Shown here piece by piece: positions 1-7,133 of a DNA stretch of 21,317 bases. Under the pieces are notes generated by a model that ran no database searches, was not told the DNA's origin, and was given only the letters and a program-made list of their open reading frames with translations. The stretch spans positions 1 to 21,317 of the forward strand of contig CAYMTN010000076.1 in NCBI GenBank assembly GCA_964393335.1, read 5' to 3'. The stretch comes from CAYMTN01 sp964393335 (GTDB lineage: Bacteria; Chloroflexota; Anaerolineae; Aggregatilineales; Aggregatilineaceae). Made by a program: the position numbers and the translations under genes. The stretch's first letter is position 1; the number at the start of each line of letters is the position of its first letter.

Positions 1-272
1 TCATCGGCGTGATCGAAAATATGGCGGGTGACCTCTTTGGCGAGGGCGGCGGCGAAGCGCTGGCCCGCGAACGCGACGTACACTTCCTGGGGCGGGTGCC
101 GCTGGCCGCCAGCGTGCGCAAGGGCGGAGACAGCGGGCATCCGGTCGTGGTCGACGAACCCGATTCGCCCGCCGGGCAGGCGTTCCACGCGCTGGCGCAG
201 GCCGTCGCGGCGCGCGTGAGCGTGCTGCTGCTCGCGCAAAAACAAACGATCCCGCTCAACATCGTCAAGTAG
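1..272 (+). CDS. Mrp/NBP35-family Fe-S cluster carrier ATPase, C-terminal part
   Basis: The gene is cut by the left edge; the reading frame is open from base 3 to the TAG at 270-272. About 89 residues remain. They start with IGVIENMAG, the strand after the nucleotide-binding core in Mrp/ApbC proteins. They continue with GGGEALARE, FLGRVPL and the conserved VRKGGDSGHPVV block, then a helix around PAGQAFHALAQAVA. Members of this P-loop family bind and transfer Fe-S clusters as cytosolic dimers. The Walker A (deviant KGGVGKS) and most of the ATPase lie outside the window, so family membership rests on the C-terminal signature only. The last 15 or so residues (LLLAQKQTIPLNIVK) are an ordinary variable tail. 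A strong terminator follows 23 bases later, so this gene ends its transcription unit. Confidence 0.85.
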   Translation, partial: IGVIENMAGDLFGEGGGEALARERDVHFLGRVPLAASVRKGGDSGHPVVVDEPDSPAGQAFHALAQAVAARVSVLLLAQKQTIPLNIVK

Positions 273-294
273 GCGGGGCTTCACGCAGCATCGA

Positions 295-322
295 CCCTGG
301 CCCGGTGCGGCCAGGGTTTTTT
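295..322 (+). terminator. Rho-independent terminator after the Mrp gene
   Basis: A perfect 8-bp stem (CCCTGGCC at 295-302, GGCCAGGG at 309-316) with a 6-base loop is followed directly by six T residues at 317-322. It lies 22 bases past the Mrp stop and ahead of the -10 box at 354, so it separates two transcription units. Confidence 0.9.
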
Positions 323-353
323 ATGCACTGCCGGTCCGGGGCCAGAAACCGGG

Positions 354-359
354 TATAAT
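354..359 (+). promoter_or_regulatory. Probable -10 box for the GNAT gene
   Basis: A perfect TATAAT lies between the terminator of the previous gene and the GNAT start at 415. No convincing -35 hexamer is present 15-19 bases upstream. The ATG that overlaps this box (358) is in frame with the GNAT gene but is probably promoter DNA rather than the start. Confidence 0.45.
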
Positions 360-414
360 GCGGTTGGCCGGTCGTTCTGAGCGCCGGGAAGCCGGGCCGT
401 CATGGAAAAATCTT

Positions 415-996
415 ATGTTACAGGGAATACTGCTCGACCTGGTGCCGTATGATGAGCGCTTCCGCGCACAGGAAGTCACGTGGATCAACGGGCCGATGCG
501 GGCGTGGTGGGGCATGGACGGGCTGCTGACGCGCGCCCGCAACCGGCGCAACCACGAGGAACCGGAGGCATACAGGGAGCGCAACATCCAGTTTGGGATG
601 CTCGCCAAAGACGGCACGCCGATTGGCACGTTCGCGTTGATGCACATCGATGCCTGCCAGCGCCACGCCGAGGTCGGCGCGGGCATCGGCGATCCGGCGT
701 ATTGGGGCGGGGGCTATGGCTCGGACGCCATGCTGCTGATCGTCGAGTATGCGTTCGAGTGGCTCGACCTGCGCCGCCTGTACCTGACGACGATGGCGCA
801 CAACGTCCGTGCGCAGCAGCAGGTCGAAAAGTGCGGGTTCCGGCGCGAGGGATCGCGCCGTCACTGGCAGTACCTGGACGGGCGGCGCATAGATATGCTG
901 GTCTACGGGCTGCTGCGCGACGAATGGCCGGGCCGCGCGGCCCTGATCGAGCATTTGGGGCTGCGCGACCGCGCCAACCGGCTCCGCACCGTGTAA
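415..996 (+). CDS. GNAT-family N-acetyltransferase (RimJ/RimL-like)
   Basis: This 193-residue protein is a single GNAT domain that would transfer an acetyl group from acetyl-CoA to an amine; the substrate cannot be told from the sequence. The acetyl-CoA loop is YWGGGYGSDAM (residues 96-106), before the helix that ends EYAFEWLDLRRLYL. The late motif HNVRAQQQVEKCGFRREG (129-146) is typical of the RimJ/RimL and spermidine-acetyltransferase branch. I start at ATG 415 (weak GGAA upstream) because the in-frame ATG at 358 overlaps a TATAAT box and would add a non-conserved Arg-rich tail. The stop falls within a tandem 9-base repeat (GTAAAACAG at 993-1001 and 1002-1010). The next gene begins 36 bases later on the same strand, so the two are probably co-transcribed. 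Confidence 0.85.
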   Translation: MLQGILLDLVPYDERFRAQEVTWINGPMRAWWGMDGLLTRARNRRNHEEPEAYRERNIQFGMLAKDGTPIGTFALMHIDACQRHAEVGAGIGDPAYWGGGYGSDAMLLIVEYAFEWLDLRRLYLTTMAHNVRAQQQVEKCGFRREGSRRHWQYLDGRRIDMLVYGLLRDEWPGRAALIEHLGLRDRANRLRTV

Positions 997-1032
997 AACA
1001 GGTAAAACAGCGATCGTTTGAGGGGATTGGAA

Positions 1033-1596
1033 ATGACAGATAACCGTGTTGTGGCGCTGATCCGGACGCACCTGGGCCGCTATCCCGAAGCCGCCGTTCA
1101 GGACGTGTACAAACTGCTGCACCAGGCGACGTTCGGCCCCGGTCACGCCATCGCCAGCAAAAAAGCGGCGCGCGAGTGGTTGGAGCAGGAAAGCGGCCAG
1201 ATCACACCGGCTGCCGGGCCGCTGGCCGAGAACATTCACCCCGACGGCGCGATTGTGCGGCTGCACCTGCGCCCGTATCTCGCGCAGCAGGGCAAGCTCA
1301 AACCGCTGCTGGAGGCATTTATCCGGTCGGCGGAATTGGTCCAGGGTGACCCGGCGATCATGCAGCGCCGTTGGGAGCTTTTTGAGACGCTGTGCCAGCC
1401 GGGCGGCCCATGCGCAGGCCGCTTCGAGCGGCGCGAGGTGCTGCTGTTCGGGCGGGTGCGCGCCGGAGAAGGCTGGCCCGCCGTCGCACATTCGCCGGTG
1501 TATGTCAGCGCGTATGCGCCCCGGTACCGCGTGTTGGCGCGGACCGAGGCCGAGGCATTGTGCGACAAAGCCCGGCTGCCGTTTGAGGTGATCTGA
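1033..1596 (+). CDS. Conserved-looking protein of unknown function
   Basis: This is a soluble 187-residue protein that I do not recognise as a named family. No signal peptide, membrane span or common catalytic motif is visible. Blocks that look constrained are DVYKLLHQATFGPGHAI near the N-terminus, ENIHPDGAIVRLHLRPYL in the middle, and AVAHSPVYVSAYAPRYRVL near the end; together they suggest one compact enzyme-like or binding fold. The start at ATG 1033 is supported by an AGGGG ribosome-binding site at 1021-1025; an in-frame TTG at 1018 lies upstream of that site and is unlikely. It follows the acetyltransferase by 36 bases and converges with the glycosyltransferase gene, with about 40 bases between the stops. 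Confidence 0.75.
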   Translation: MTDNRVVALIRTHLGRYPEAAVQDVYKLLHQATFGPGHAIASKKAAREWLEQESGQITPAAGPLAENIHPDGAIVRLHLRPYLAQQGKLKPLLEAFIRSAELVQGDPAIMQRRWELFETLCQPGGPCAGRFERREVLLFGRVRAGEGWPAVAHSPVYVSAYAPRYRVLARTEAEALCDKARLPFEVI

Positions 1597-1636
1597 CAGA
1601 CAGAAAACCAACCAGCGCCGGGCGGCACGGGTGACC

Positions 1637-2659
1637 TTACAGGACCGGCTCGTCGCTGACAGACAGCGGGACGTGTTTGTGCCCGTTGATCACGCGCTGG
1701 ATCGCATAGGGGCCTTTGCCCTGCGACTCGTAGTAGGTCCGCATCAACATTTCCATCATCAGGCCGAGCAGAACCGACTGGAGCGCCAGCACGCCGAACA
1801 GCGCGACGAGCACCGGCCAGGGCGAGTTCCAGTGCAGGTCGCCGGTCACGATGCCGCTGAGCGCCATCACGACGACGCCGATCAGGCTCAACATGGAGAG
1901 CATGAAACCCAGCCCGCCGAAGATATACATCGGGCGGGTGTTGTACTTGGTCAGGAACGTGACCGTCATCAGGTCCAGCACGACTTTGATCGCGCGCCAC
2001 AAGCCGTACTTGGATTTTCCGAAGCGCCGCGCGCGGTGGTTGACCACACGCTCGACGATGTTCGCCCCGGCAGCGTTGGCCAGCACGGGGATGAAGCGGT
2101 GCATTTCGCCGTACAGCCGCACGTGGTCCAGCACGTCGCGCCGGTACGTTTTCAGGGTGCAGCCGTAATCGTGCAGGCGCACGCCGGTGACGAGCGAGAT
2201 CAGGCGGTTGGCGATTTTCGAGGGCAGCTTACGCGAGAGCGCGCGATCCTGGCGTTTTTTGCGCCAGCCGCTGACCAGGTCGTAACCCTCGGTTTCCATC
2301 TGGTCGAGCATCAACGGGATGTCATGCGGGTCGTTTTGCAGGTCGGCGTCCATCAGGGCGATGATCGCGCCGTTGGCGTGATCGATCCCGGCCTGGATGG
2401 CAGCGGTCTGCCCGAAATTACGGCGCAGCAGCACGGCGCGTACCGTCTCCGGGTGCGCGCCCGCCAGGGACTCGATTTTTTGGCGGCTGGAATCCCGGCT
2501 GCCATCATCGACGTAGATGATTTCGTAGCGCAGATGCAGCCCCTCCAGCACACCGGCCAATTCTTCGTGTACGGGCAGGAGACTGTCTTCTTCGTTAAAA
2601 ACCGGCAGAACGACCGAGAGATCAAACGGGTAGCGGTGGTTAGTGGCAGAAGCATCCAT
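1637..2659 (-). CDS. Polyprenyl-phosphate family 2 glycosyltransferase (DPM1/ArnC/GtrB-like)
   Basis: This 340-residue protein has a cytosolic GT-A domain followed by two membrane helices. Visible landmarks are LSVVLPVFNEEDSL (14-27), YVDDGSRD (49-56), RRNFGQTAAIQAGID (79-93), the metal-binding DAD (104-106) within LMDADLQNDP, and HRARRFGKSKYG (208-219), which matches the conserved basic segment of this family. Membrane spans are near 243-271 and 281-305. Relatives move a sugar from a nucleotide donor to a polyprenyl phosphate on the inner membrane face, feeding lipid, wall or protein glycosylation; the sugar here is unknown. I choose ATG 2657-2659 because GGAGGAGG lies just upstream; a GTG at 2686 would place that site inside the gene. 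It has its own promoter (2725-2754) and looks monocistronic. Confidence 0.9.
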   Translation of the reverse strand: MDASATNHRYPFDLSVVLPVFNEEDSLLPVHEELAGVLEGLHLRYEIIYVDDGSRDSSRQKIESLAGAHPETVRAVLLRRNFGQTAAIQAGIDHANGAIIALMDADLQNDPHDIPLMLDQMETEGYDLVSGWRKKRQDRALSRKLPSKIANRLISLVTGVRLHDYGCTLKTYRRDVLDHVRLYGEMHRFIPVLANAAGANIVERVVNHRARRFGKSKYGLWRAIKVVLDLMTVTFLTKYNTRPMYIFGGLGFMLSMLSLIGVVVMALSGIVTGDLHWNSPWPVLVALFGVLALQSVLLGLMMEMLMRTYYESQGKGPYAIQRVINGHKHVPLSVSDEPVL

Positions 2660-2688
2660 GGGCGGTTGTCCTCCTCCATGATACACCA

Positions 2689-2719
2689 GCGCGCGACGCC
2701 CGATTCGAGCGTCGCGCGC
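2689..2719 (-). promoter_or_regulatory. GC-rich hairpin at the 5' end of the glycosyltransferase mRNA
   Basis: An 11-bp perfect inverted repeat (2689-2699 with 2709-2719) encloses a 9-base loop. The predicted transcription start of the glycosyltransferase gene is near 2718, so the hairpin would sit at the extreme 5' end of the message, about 30 bases ahead of the start codon. A stabilising or regulatory role is inference. Confidence 0.5.
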
Positions 2720-2724
2720 GAGTG

Positions 2725-2754
2725 ATTATAGTCGGTTGTAACGCGCGGCGTCAA
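2725..2754 (-). promoter_or_regulatory. Sigma-70-type promoter of the glycosyltransferase gene
   Basis: On the minus strand TTGACG (2754-2749) is followed after 18 bases by a perfect TATAAT (2730-2725). This is the best match to a housekeeping promoter in the window. It lies just past the stop of the upstream FecR gene, so the glycosyltransferase is independently transcribed with a leader of about 58 bases. Confidence 0.8.
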
Positions 2755-2784
2755 CCGTCATGTGAGGAGCATACCCAGGCCGGA

Positions 2785-4197
2785 TCAGCCAGCGTAGGCG
2801 ACGGTCACCGTCACGAGGTAGGTGAGCGTCTGGTTGTCCTTCGTGATCACCTTCAACGTGTACGTCTGGTCCTCGGGCGGGCATTCCTGCCGCGTTTCGT
2901 GGCCGGTCACGCCCTGGCCCTCGTAGTACACAGCCTGGATGCCTTCCACGTCCCAGTGAATCGTCGTGCACGCCCCGTAATTGATCGTCGCGGGGTCGGC
3001 ATAAAACGAGACACTCATTGGCACGGCGGGGTTCGCGGCGGGCGGCGGTTGGTTGGGGGCGGGTGTGTTGGTGGCCGGGGGCGGCGGCAGGACGATGGGC
3101 GGCGCGGGGACGGCGGCCACGTTACAGTCGCCGGTTGCCGTCACGTCGCTTTGCAGAACCCACGCCTGCGGCACGTTGGTCACCTGGATTTGCCACCACA
3201 GCGATCCGTCACTGGCGGTCGCGTCGCCCAACACCGGGAACGGCTGGTTGGGCGGCAGGTAGTCACGAACGCCCCGGTTGAAGCCCGGCCCGACGCGCAT
3301 CGGCACGCTGCTGCTCGTGGTCTGGATGGTGCAGGGCTGGCCGGTCGCGCCGGTGGTGGTCGTCTGGACATTGGACCGGAACGCCGGCACGCAGTCCTGC
3401 GAGCACGTCACGGGGTTTTCGCCCTGGTCCAACTCACAGGTCTGGTTGCCGCACGAAGCGAAGGTCTGGCAGTCCACCGGGCAGACTGTCTCTTCGCCCG
3501 GCTGGCAGATCGCGTCGCCACAGGTAGCCGGGGCCAATGGGGCGCTTGGCGGCAGTTGCGGGATGTCGTGCGTCGGGCCGATGGCGCTCAGGTTACCGGT
3601 TGACATGGCGGTCACTGATTGGTCCGGACCGACAAGCACCGAGGGCCCCAGGCTGCCATCCGGCAGCACGCCTGTCACCTGCACCTGGCCGGTCAGCGTA
3701 TTGACCAGCGCTTCGCTGAGCCACGAGGCGCTGACCCAGTAATCCGTGCCGCGCACGGCGATCACGGCGCTGGGGGTGTTTACCTCGTACTTTGAATTAG
3801 GGCCAAGCGCCTGGTTGATCTGGTTGTGCATGTCCCCCACCGCCACGTTCAGCGTGACCTGGAAGGCGTTGGTGGTCGAATCCGCCTGGAATTGGCCGAT
3901 CTGGAGCTGGCTGTTGGGCAATATCTGACTTTGTACGCCTTCAAAAAACGTCAGGTCGGCCAGTCCCAGGCTGTCCGTGCGCACCCAGTCGCCTTCTTCG
4001 ACGAGCTGGACGGTCGTCAGGGTCTGCCAATCGGTTTCCGCCGCCGCCGCCGGGCGGTATTGGACCAGCCCCTGGGTCGGGTCCAACGAGGCGACCGGGT
4101 TGGTCTGGCCGGAAACCGGGCGCGTTGCCAGCGGTAGGGCGATCACGATCAGAACCAAAACAATCAACGATCTCAATAGATGGGGAGTCTGTCGCAT
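2785..4197 (-). CDS. Secreted FecR-domain protein with Cys-rich repeats, SH3 and Ig-like domains
   Basis: This 470-residue exported protein has a signal peptide with a hydrophobic core at about 8-25. A FecR-type beta domain (about 35-200) follows, with the signature TPSAVIAVRGTDYWV (141-155). Two short Cys modules come next: CGDAICQPGEETVCPVDC (226-243) and CGNQTCELDQGENPVTCSQDC (249-269). An SH3-like domain (about 290-357, VPMRVGPGFNRGV and SLWWQIQ), a Pro-rich linker (362-392) and an Ig-like beta domain (394-468) complete it. FecR domains are best known in anti-sigma regulators, but no sigma factor or cytosolic helix is visible here; an extracellular binding or structural role is more likely. 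The start has GGAG 8 bases upstream. It is a clear paralogue of the protein at 5838-7109 and lies downstream of the CDF gene on the same strand, but has its own likely promoter. Confidence 0.85.
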   Translation of the reverse strand: MRQTPHLLRSLIVLVLIVIALPLATRPVSGQTNPVASLDPTQGLVQYRPAAAAETDWQTLTTVQLVEEGDWVRTDSLGLADLTFFEGVQSQILPNSQLQIGQFQADSTTNAFQVTLNVAVGDMHNQINQALGPNSKYEVNTPSAVIAVRGTDYWVSASWLSEALVNTLTGQVQVTGVLPDGSLGPSVLVGPDQSVTAMSTGNLSAIGPTHDIPQLPPSAPLAPATCGDAICQPGEETVCPVDCQTFASCGNQTCELDQGENPVTCSQDCVPAFRSNVQTTTTGATGQPCTIQTTSSSVPMRVGPGFNRGVRDYLPPNQPFPVLGDATASDGSLWWQIQVTNVPQAWVLQSDVTATGDCNVAAVPAPPIVLPPPPATNTPAPNQPPPAANPAVPMSVSFYADPATINYGACTTIHWDVEGIQAVYYEGQGVTGHETRQECPPEDQTYTLKVITKDNQTLTYLVTVTVAYAG

Positions 4198-4262
4198 AGC
4201 TGATACTCCAATAGCCTCAAGGCTGCTGTTAGTTTGTTTATTGACGGGACACTACGTTTAAG

Positions 4263-4292
4263 AATATAAGAGAAATGAATAGCCAACGGCAA
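4263..4292 (-). promoter_or_regulatory. Probable promoter of the first FecR gene
   Basis: On the minus strand TTGCCG (4292-4287) and TATATT (4268-4263) are spaced 18 bases apart, 65 bases upstream of the start codon. The stretch between them is T-rich. It begins 15 bases past the CDF stop, so transcription may also read through from the CDF gene. Confidence 0.5.
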
Positions 4293-4306
4293 GGCTGCCG
4301 CGCGAT

Positions 4307-5719
4307 TCAATCCGAGGCTGGCGACGGCGGCGGTTCGGTGTGGATCGTCACGCGCTGCACGAGCGGCATCTCGCTGCGGATAGCGGTTTCGACGTGTTCC
4401 GCGATGGCGTGCGCCTCTTCGACGCTGATCGACGCGGGCAGGTGGCAGTGCATGGTCATGGCGTAACCGCCCAGCGCCAGCCGGATCGTCGGGTGATGCC
4501 AGTTGGCGTCGGGATACAGGCGGTTGGCGACGGCGAGCGCTTCGTCGCGCAGGTCGAGCGCGGCCTGGGTCTGCGTGAGCGGCGCGCCGTGCGCGTTAGC
4601 CGGTTCGATGTGCGTCAGGACTTCGCTCACGCGGGGAATCTCCGTTTTCAGGCGGCGCTCAAGCTCGCTGACCTGGCGGTGCGCTTCGCCGAGCGTCAGG
4701 CCAGGCTCGACTTCGACGTGCAGTTCCAGCACGATGCCATCCCGCACCGGGACGGGGATCACTTCGTGGATGCTCAGACCGAGCGCATCGGCGACGGCCC
4801 GCGCTTCGAGCGTGAGATCGGGGGCGGGGTTGCGCTGCGGGGCAAAGTGGACCTGTACCTCGTCCACCTGCGGGAAACTTTCGTTCACGCGCTCTTCGAT
4901 TGCTTTGGCGATGGCATACGCATGGTCGGTGGTGACGGCGGGTTTGATGCGCGTATCGATGTCGACGAGCACGGCGTCCGCCGGGCCGCGACTGCGGACT
5001 CGCACCGTTTCTTCGACGCCGGGTATGTCCGCCAGCAGGTCCATGACGGCCTGCGGATCGAGTATCTGGTGGTCGGCCAGGGTATTGCTCGTCTGGGTGA
5101 TGATGCCCAACCCGACGCGCCCGATCACCGCGACGATCACCAGCGCGACGATCACGTCGATGCCGGGAAAACCAAGTTTGATCACGACCAGGCTGGCCAA
5201 TACGGACAGCGAAACGAGGATGTCGCTGCCGGTATGTGAAGCATCGGCCAGCAGGATGTCGGAACTGAGCGCGTGGCCCCGGCGGCGTTCGTAGGTGGTC
5301 ACGACCAGGTTGATGCCGATGGTGCCGATCATGATGACGAAGCTGACCGGGGGCACTTCCGGGCTGCCGCCGTTCAGCACGCGATCCAGCGTCGTCTGCA
5401 AAATCTCCCACGCCGCGACGAGCATCAAACCGCCGATGGCGAGCGTGGCCAGCGTCTCAAACCGGCGGTGCCCGTAGGGGTGGTCTGCGTCGGGCGGCTG
5501 GGCGGCGAGTCGAATCCCAACCAGGCCGACGACATTCGAGGAGGCGTCCATCGAGGAGTGGAAGCCGTCCGCGATCATCGACACCGCGCCGGTCAGCAGG
5601 CCGGTTACGAGTTTGGCGGCGGCGACCACCAGATTCAGCACCAGTACGATCCATAACACGCGGCGCACGGCGCTAACGTTGGTCTGGCCGGAAGGGTGAG
5701 CAGTCGGGATGTGTGCCAT
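4307..5719 (-). CDS. Cation diffusion facilitator (CDF) transporter with three C-terminal domains
   Basis: This 470-residue protein is a proton-coupled divalent metal exporter by family. Six membrane helices occupy about 20-210. The intramembrane metal site reads HSSMD (H54, D58) in helix 2 and HTGSD (H162, D166) in helix 5, the HD-HD pattern usual for zinc carriers. DADHPYGHRRFE (77-88) is the family loop motif. Typical members are about 300 residues with one ferredoxin-like cytosolic domain. Here three consecutive units end in VDEVQVHFAP (285-294), VSEVLTHIEP (364-373) and VQRVTIHTEP (454-463). ATG 5717-5719 is chosen because longer in-frame starts run into the divergent gene. No strong ribosome-binding site is present. 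A 15-base palindrome containing a -10-like TAAAAT lies directly upstream, so the mRNA could be nearly leaderless. Confidence 0.9.
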   Translation of the reverse strand: MAHIPTAHPSGQTNVSAVRRVLWIVLVLNLVVAAAKLVTGLLTGAVSMIADGFHSSMDASSNVVGLVGIRLAAQPPDADHPYGHRRFETLATLAIGGLMLVAAWEILQTTLDRVLNGGSPEVPPVSFVIMIGTIGINLVVTTYERRRGHALSSDILLADASHTGSDILVSLSVLASLVVIKLGFPGIDVIVALVIVAVIGRVGLGIITQTSNTLADHQILDPQAVMDLLADIPGVEETVRVRSRGPADAVLVDIDTRIKPAVTTDHAYAIAKAIEERVNESFPQVDEVQVHFAPQRNPAPDLTLEARAVADALGLSIHEVIPVPVRDGIVLELHVEVEPGLTLGEAHRQVSELERRLKTEIPRVSEVLTHIEPANAHGAPLTQTQAALDLRDEALAVANRLYPDANWHHPTIRLALGGYAMTMHCHLPASISVEEAHAIAEHVETAIRSEMPLVQRVTIHTEPPPSPASD

Positions 5720-5721
5720 GG

Positions 5722-5736
5722 GTGTTATTTTAACAC
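5722..5736. promoter_or_regulatory. Palindrome at the CDF start (possible operator and -10)
   Basis: GTGTTA-TTT-TAACAC is a perfect 6-bp inverted repeat that ends two bases before the CDF start codon. Read on the minus strand it contains TAAAAT, a -10-like hexamer, about 7 bases before the ATG. No good -35 is seen. It sits between two divergent genes, as a repressor site for the transporter might; the regulator is not in the window. Confidence 0.4.
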
Positions 5737-5837
5737 GAAGTCGGGCAAAGAGTATGCCCCGTTTGCCTGATTTTGTGATAGGCTGAACAATGACGGAGAC
5801 TTCTTTCCTGGGGCTATCGACTATCGAGGAGGCAGGG

Positions 5838-7109
5838 ATGCGCGTTAAAAGGATCACATGGGCGCTGGCGGCGATCGCGGCGGCGCTGCTGGCGTCGGGT
5901 TGGGCGGCGGCGCAGGGGGATAACGTCGCAGTGGTGAGTCCCGTGCAGGGATTGGTACAGGTTCAGCGTGAGAGCGACCCGGCGGGTGGCTGGCGGACGG
6001 TGACCGCGCCGGACCTGGTGGAGGAAGGGGCCGCGATCCGGACCGGCAGCCAGGGATTGGCGTACCTGACGTTTTTCGAGGGTATCGAAGCTGAGATTCT
6101 GCCGGAGAGCGTGGTCGAGGTGGGGCGGCTGCGCGTGGTGGCGTTGGCCGGGGGCGGACCGTTCGAGGTGTCGCTGGCGGTGCTGGCAGGTGATACGCTG
6201 CACCACGTCAACGTGGCGCTGGATGCGAATTCCCGGTACGAGGTGCGCACGCCGAGCGCGATCATTGCCGTGCGCGGCACCGAGTTTTGGACGAGTGTCG
6301 CGCCGGACGGTGCGACGACGGTCAGCGCGGTGCGGGGCGTCGTCAACGTGACCGGCGTCGATACGCAGGGGCAGGCCACGCAGTCGGTGACGCTCGCAGA
6401 GGGTACGACCGTCACGGCGGAACCGTCCGGCGAGCTGGGCACAGTCACCGACATCCGCGATCTGCCGACGTTGCCAGAAGCCGCGCCGCTCGCCCCGGAG
6501 ACTTGCGGTAACACAGTCTGCGAAACCGGGGAAGCGGAGTTGTGCCCGCTGGACTGCCGCCAATTGACCGCCTGCGGCGATGGCGTCTGTGATCGCCCGG
6601 CAGGCGAGGATACGCTGTCGTGTCCGGCGGATTGTACGCTGCCGCTGGTCATCATCGAACCGTTCGTGCTGTTCAACGAACCGGTGTCTCTGCATTTCTT
6701 TTGGGGCGAGATGCGCTGCGATCTTGAACCGGCGGTGGCGGTCGTGACGACGCCGATCCTCATGCACTGGGGCGTCGGGTGTTTTGACTCGGCGGCGCAC
6801 GCGTCGGCGCACCCGCACCCCGCCGATTACCAGTTGACCATCGACGGGCAGGCGTGGGACATGAGCAGCCTGCACCAGAGCGGGCCACACGTTCACAACC
6901 CCTACTGCCCCTGGGGCTGGGATTTTGAGATGGGGCCGGTCACGCTGCCGCCCGGCACGCATACGCTGACTCTGGTCGAGACGATCACCGACACCTGGAG
7001 CGGCCAATCGGGCGGGCGTACCGCCGGGGAGGGCAACACGTTGACGTGCACGCTCACGGTTGATGCGCCGGGCGGGGCCACCGGGGCCGGCGCGATGGGT
7101 GAGAAATAG
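5838..7109 (+). CDS. Secreted FecR-domain protein with Cys-rich repeats and a His/Cys/Trp-rich C-terminal domain
   Basis: This 423-residue protein is paralogous to the one at 2785-4197. ATG 5838 follows a strong GAGGAGG and opens a signal peptide (AAIAAALLASGWAAAQ, about 11-26); the in-frame ATG at 5790 would precede that site. The FecR domain covers about 30-195, with TPSAIIAVRGTEFW (138-151) and LTFFEGIEAEILPES (77-91). Cys modules are CGNTVCETGEAELCPLDC (223-240) and CGDGVCDRPAGEDTLSCPADC (246-266). The C-terminal 150 residues differ from the paralogue: they lack SH3 and carry many His, Cys and Trp residues (SAHPHPADY, LHQSGPHVHNPYCPWGWDF) before a beta-sandwich-like end. Metal or ligand binding outside the cell is possible but unproven. 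It is divergent from the CDF gene and converges with the RNase H gene. Confidence 0.85.
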   Translation: MRVKRITWALAAIAAALLASGWAAAQGDNVAVVSPVQGLVQVQRESDPAGGWRTVTAPDLVEEGAAIRTGSQGLAYLTFFEGIEAEILPESVVEVGRLRVVALAGGGPFEVSLAVLAGDTLHHVNVALDANSRYEVRTPSAIIAVRGTEFWTSVAPDGATTVSAVRGVVNVTGVDTQGQATQSVTLAEGTTVTAEPSGELGTVTDIRDLPTLPEAAPLAPETCGNTVCETGEAELCPLDCRQLTACGDGVCDRPAGEDTLSCPADCTLPLVIIEPFVLFNEPVSLHFFWGEMRCDLEPAVAVVTTPILMHWGVGCFDSAAHASAHPHPADYQLTIDGQAWDMSSLHQSGPHVHNPYCPWGWDFEMGPVTLPPGTHTLTLVETITDTWSGQSGGRTAGEGNTLTCTLTVDAPGGATGAGAMGEK

Positions 7110-7128
7110 TCGTCGCGTAGTCGTCGCG
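7107..7128 (+). repeat. Tandem 11-base repeat spanning the FecR stop codon
   Basis: TAGTCGTCGCG occurs twice head to tail (7107-7117 and 7118-7128). The first copy includes the stop codon, and the second supplies another TAG 11 bases on, in a different frame. It fills most of the 24-base space between two convergent genes and looks like a local slippage duplication. Confidence 0.7.
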
Positions 7129-7133
7129 GGTAT

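Noticed and set aside
358..414. Longer N-terminus for the acetyltransferase from ATG 358
   Set aside because: The ATG overlaps a TATAAT box, has no ribosome-binding site and adds 19 residues unlike the family.
1631..2725. Plus-strand frame of 364 codons opposite the glycosyltransferase
   Set aside because: The minus strand has the GT2 motifs, membrane helices, ribosome-binding site and promoter; the plus frame is a high-GC shadow.
4287..4300. Possible terminator after the CDF gene (CGGCA/TGCCG stem)
   Set aside because: The stem is only 5 bp and no continuous T-run follows. Part of it is better explained as the -35 box of the FecR promoter.
5763..5791. TTGCCT and AACAAT as a promoter for the second FecR gene
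   Set aside because: Spacing is 17 bases but the -10 match is poor and nothing else supports it; left unannotated.
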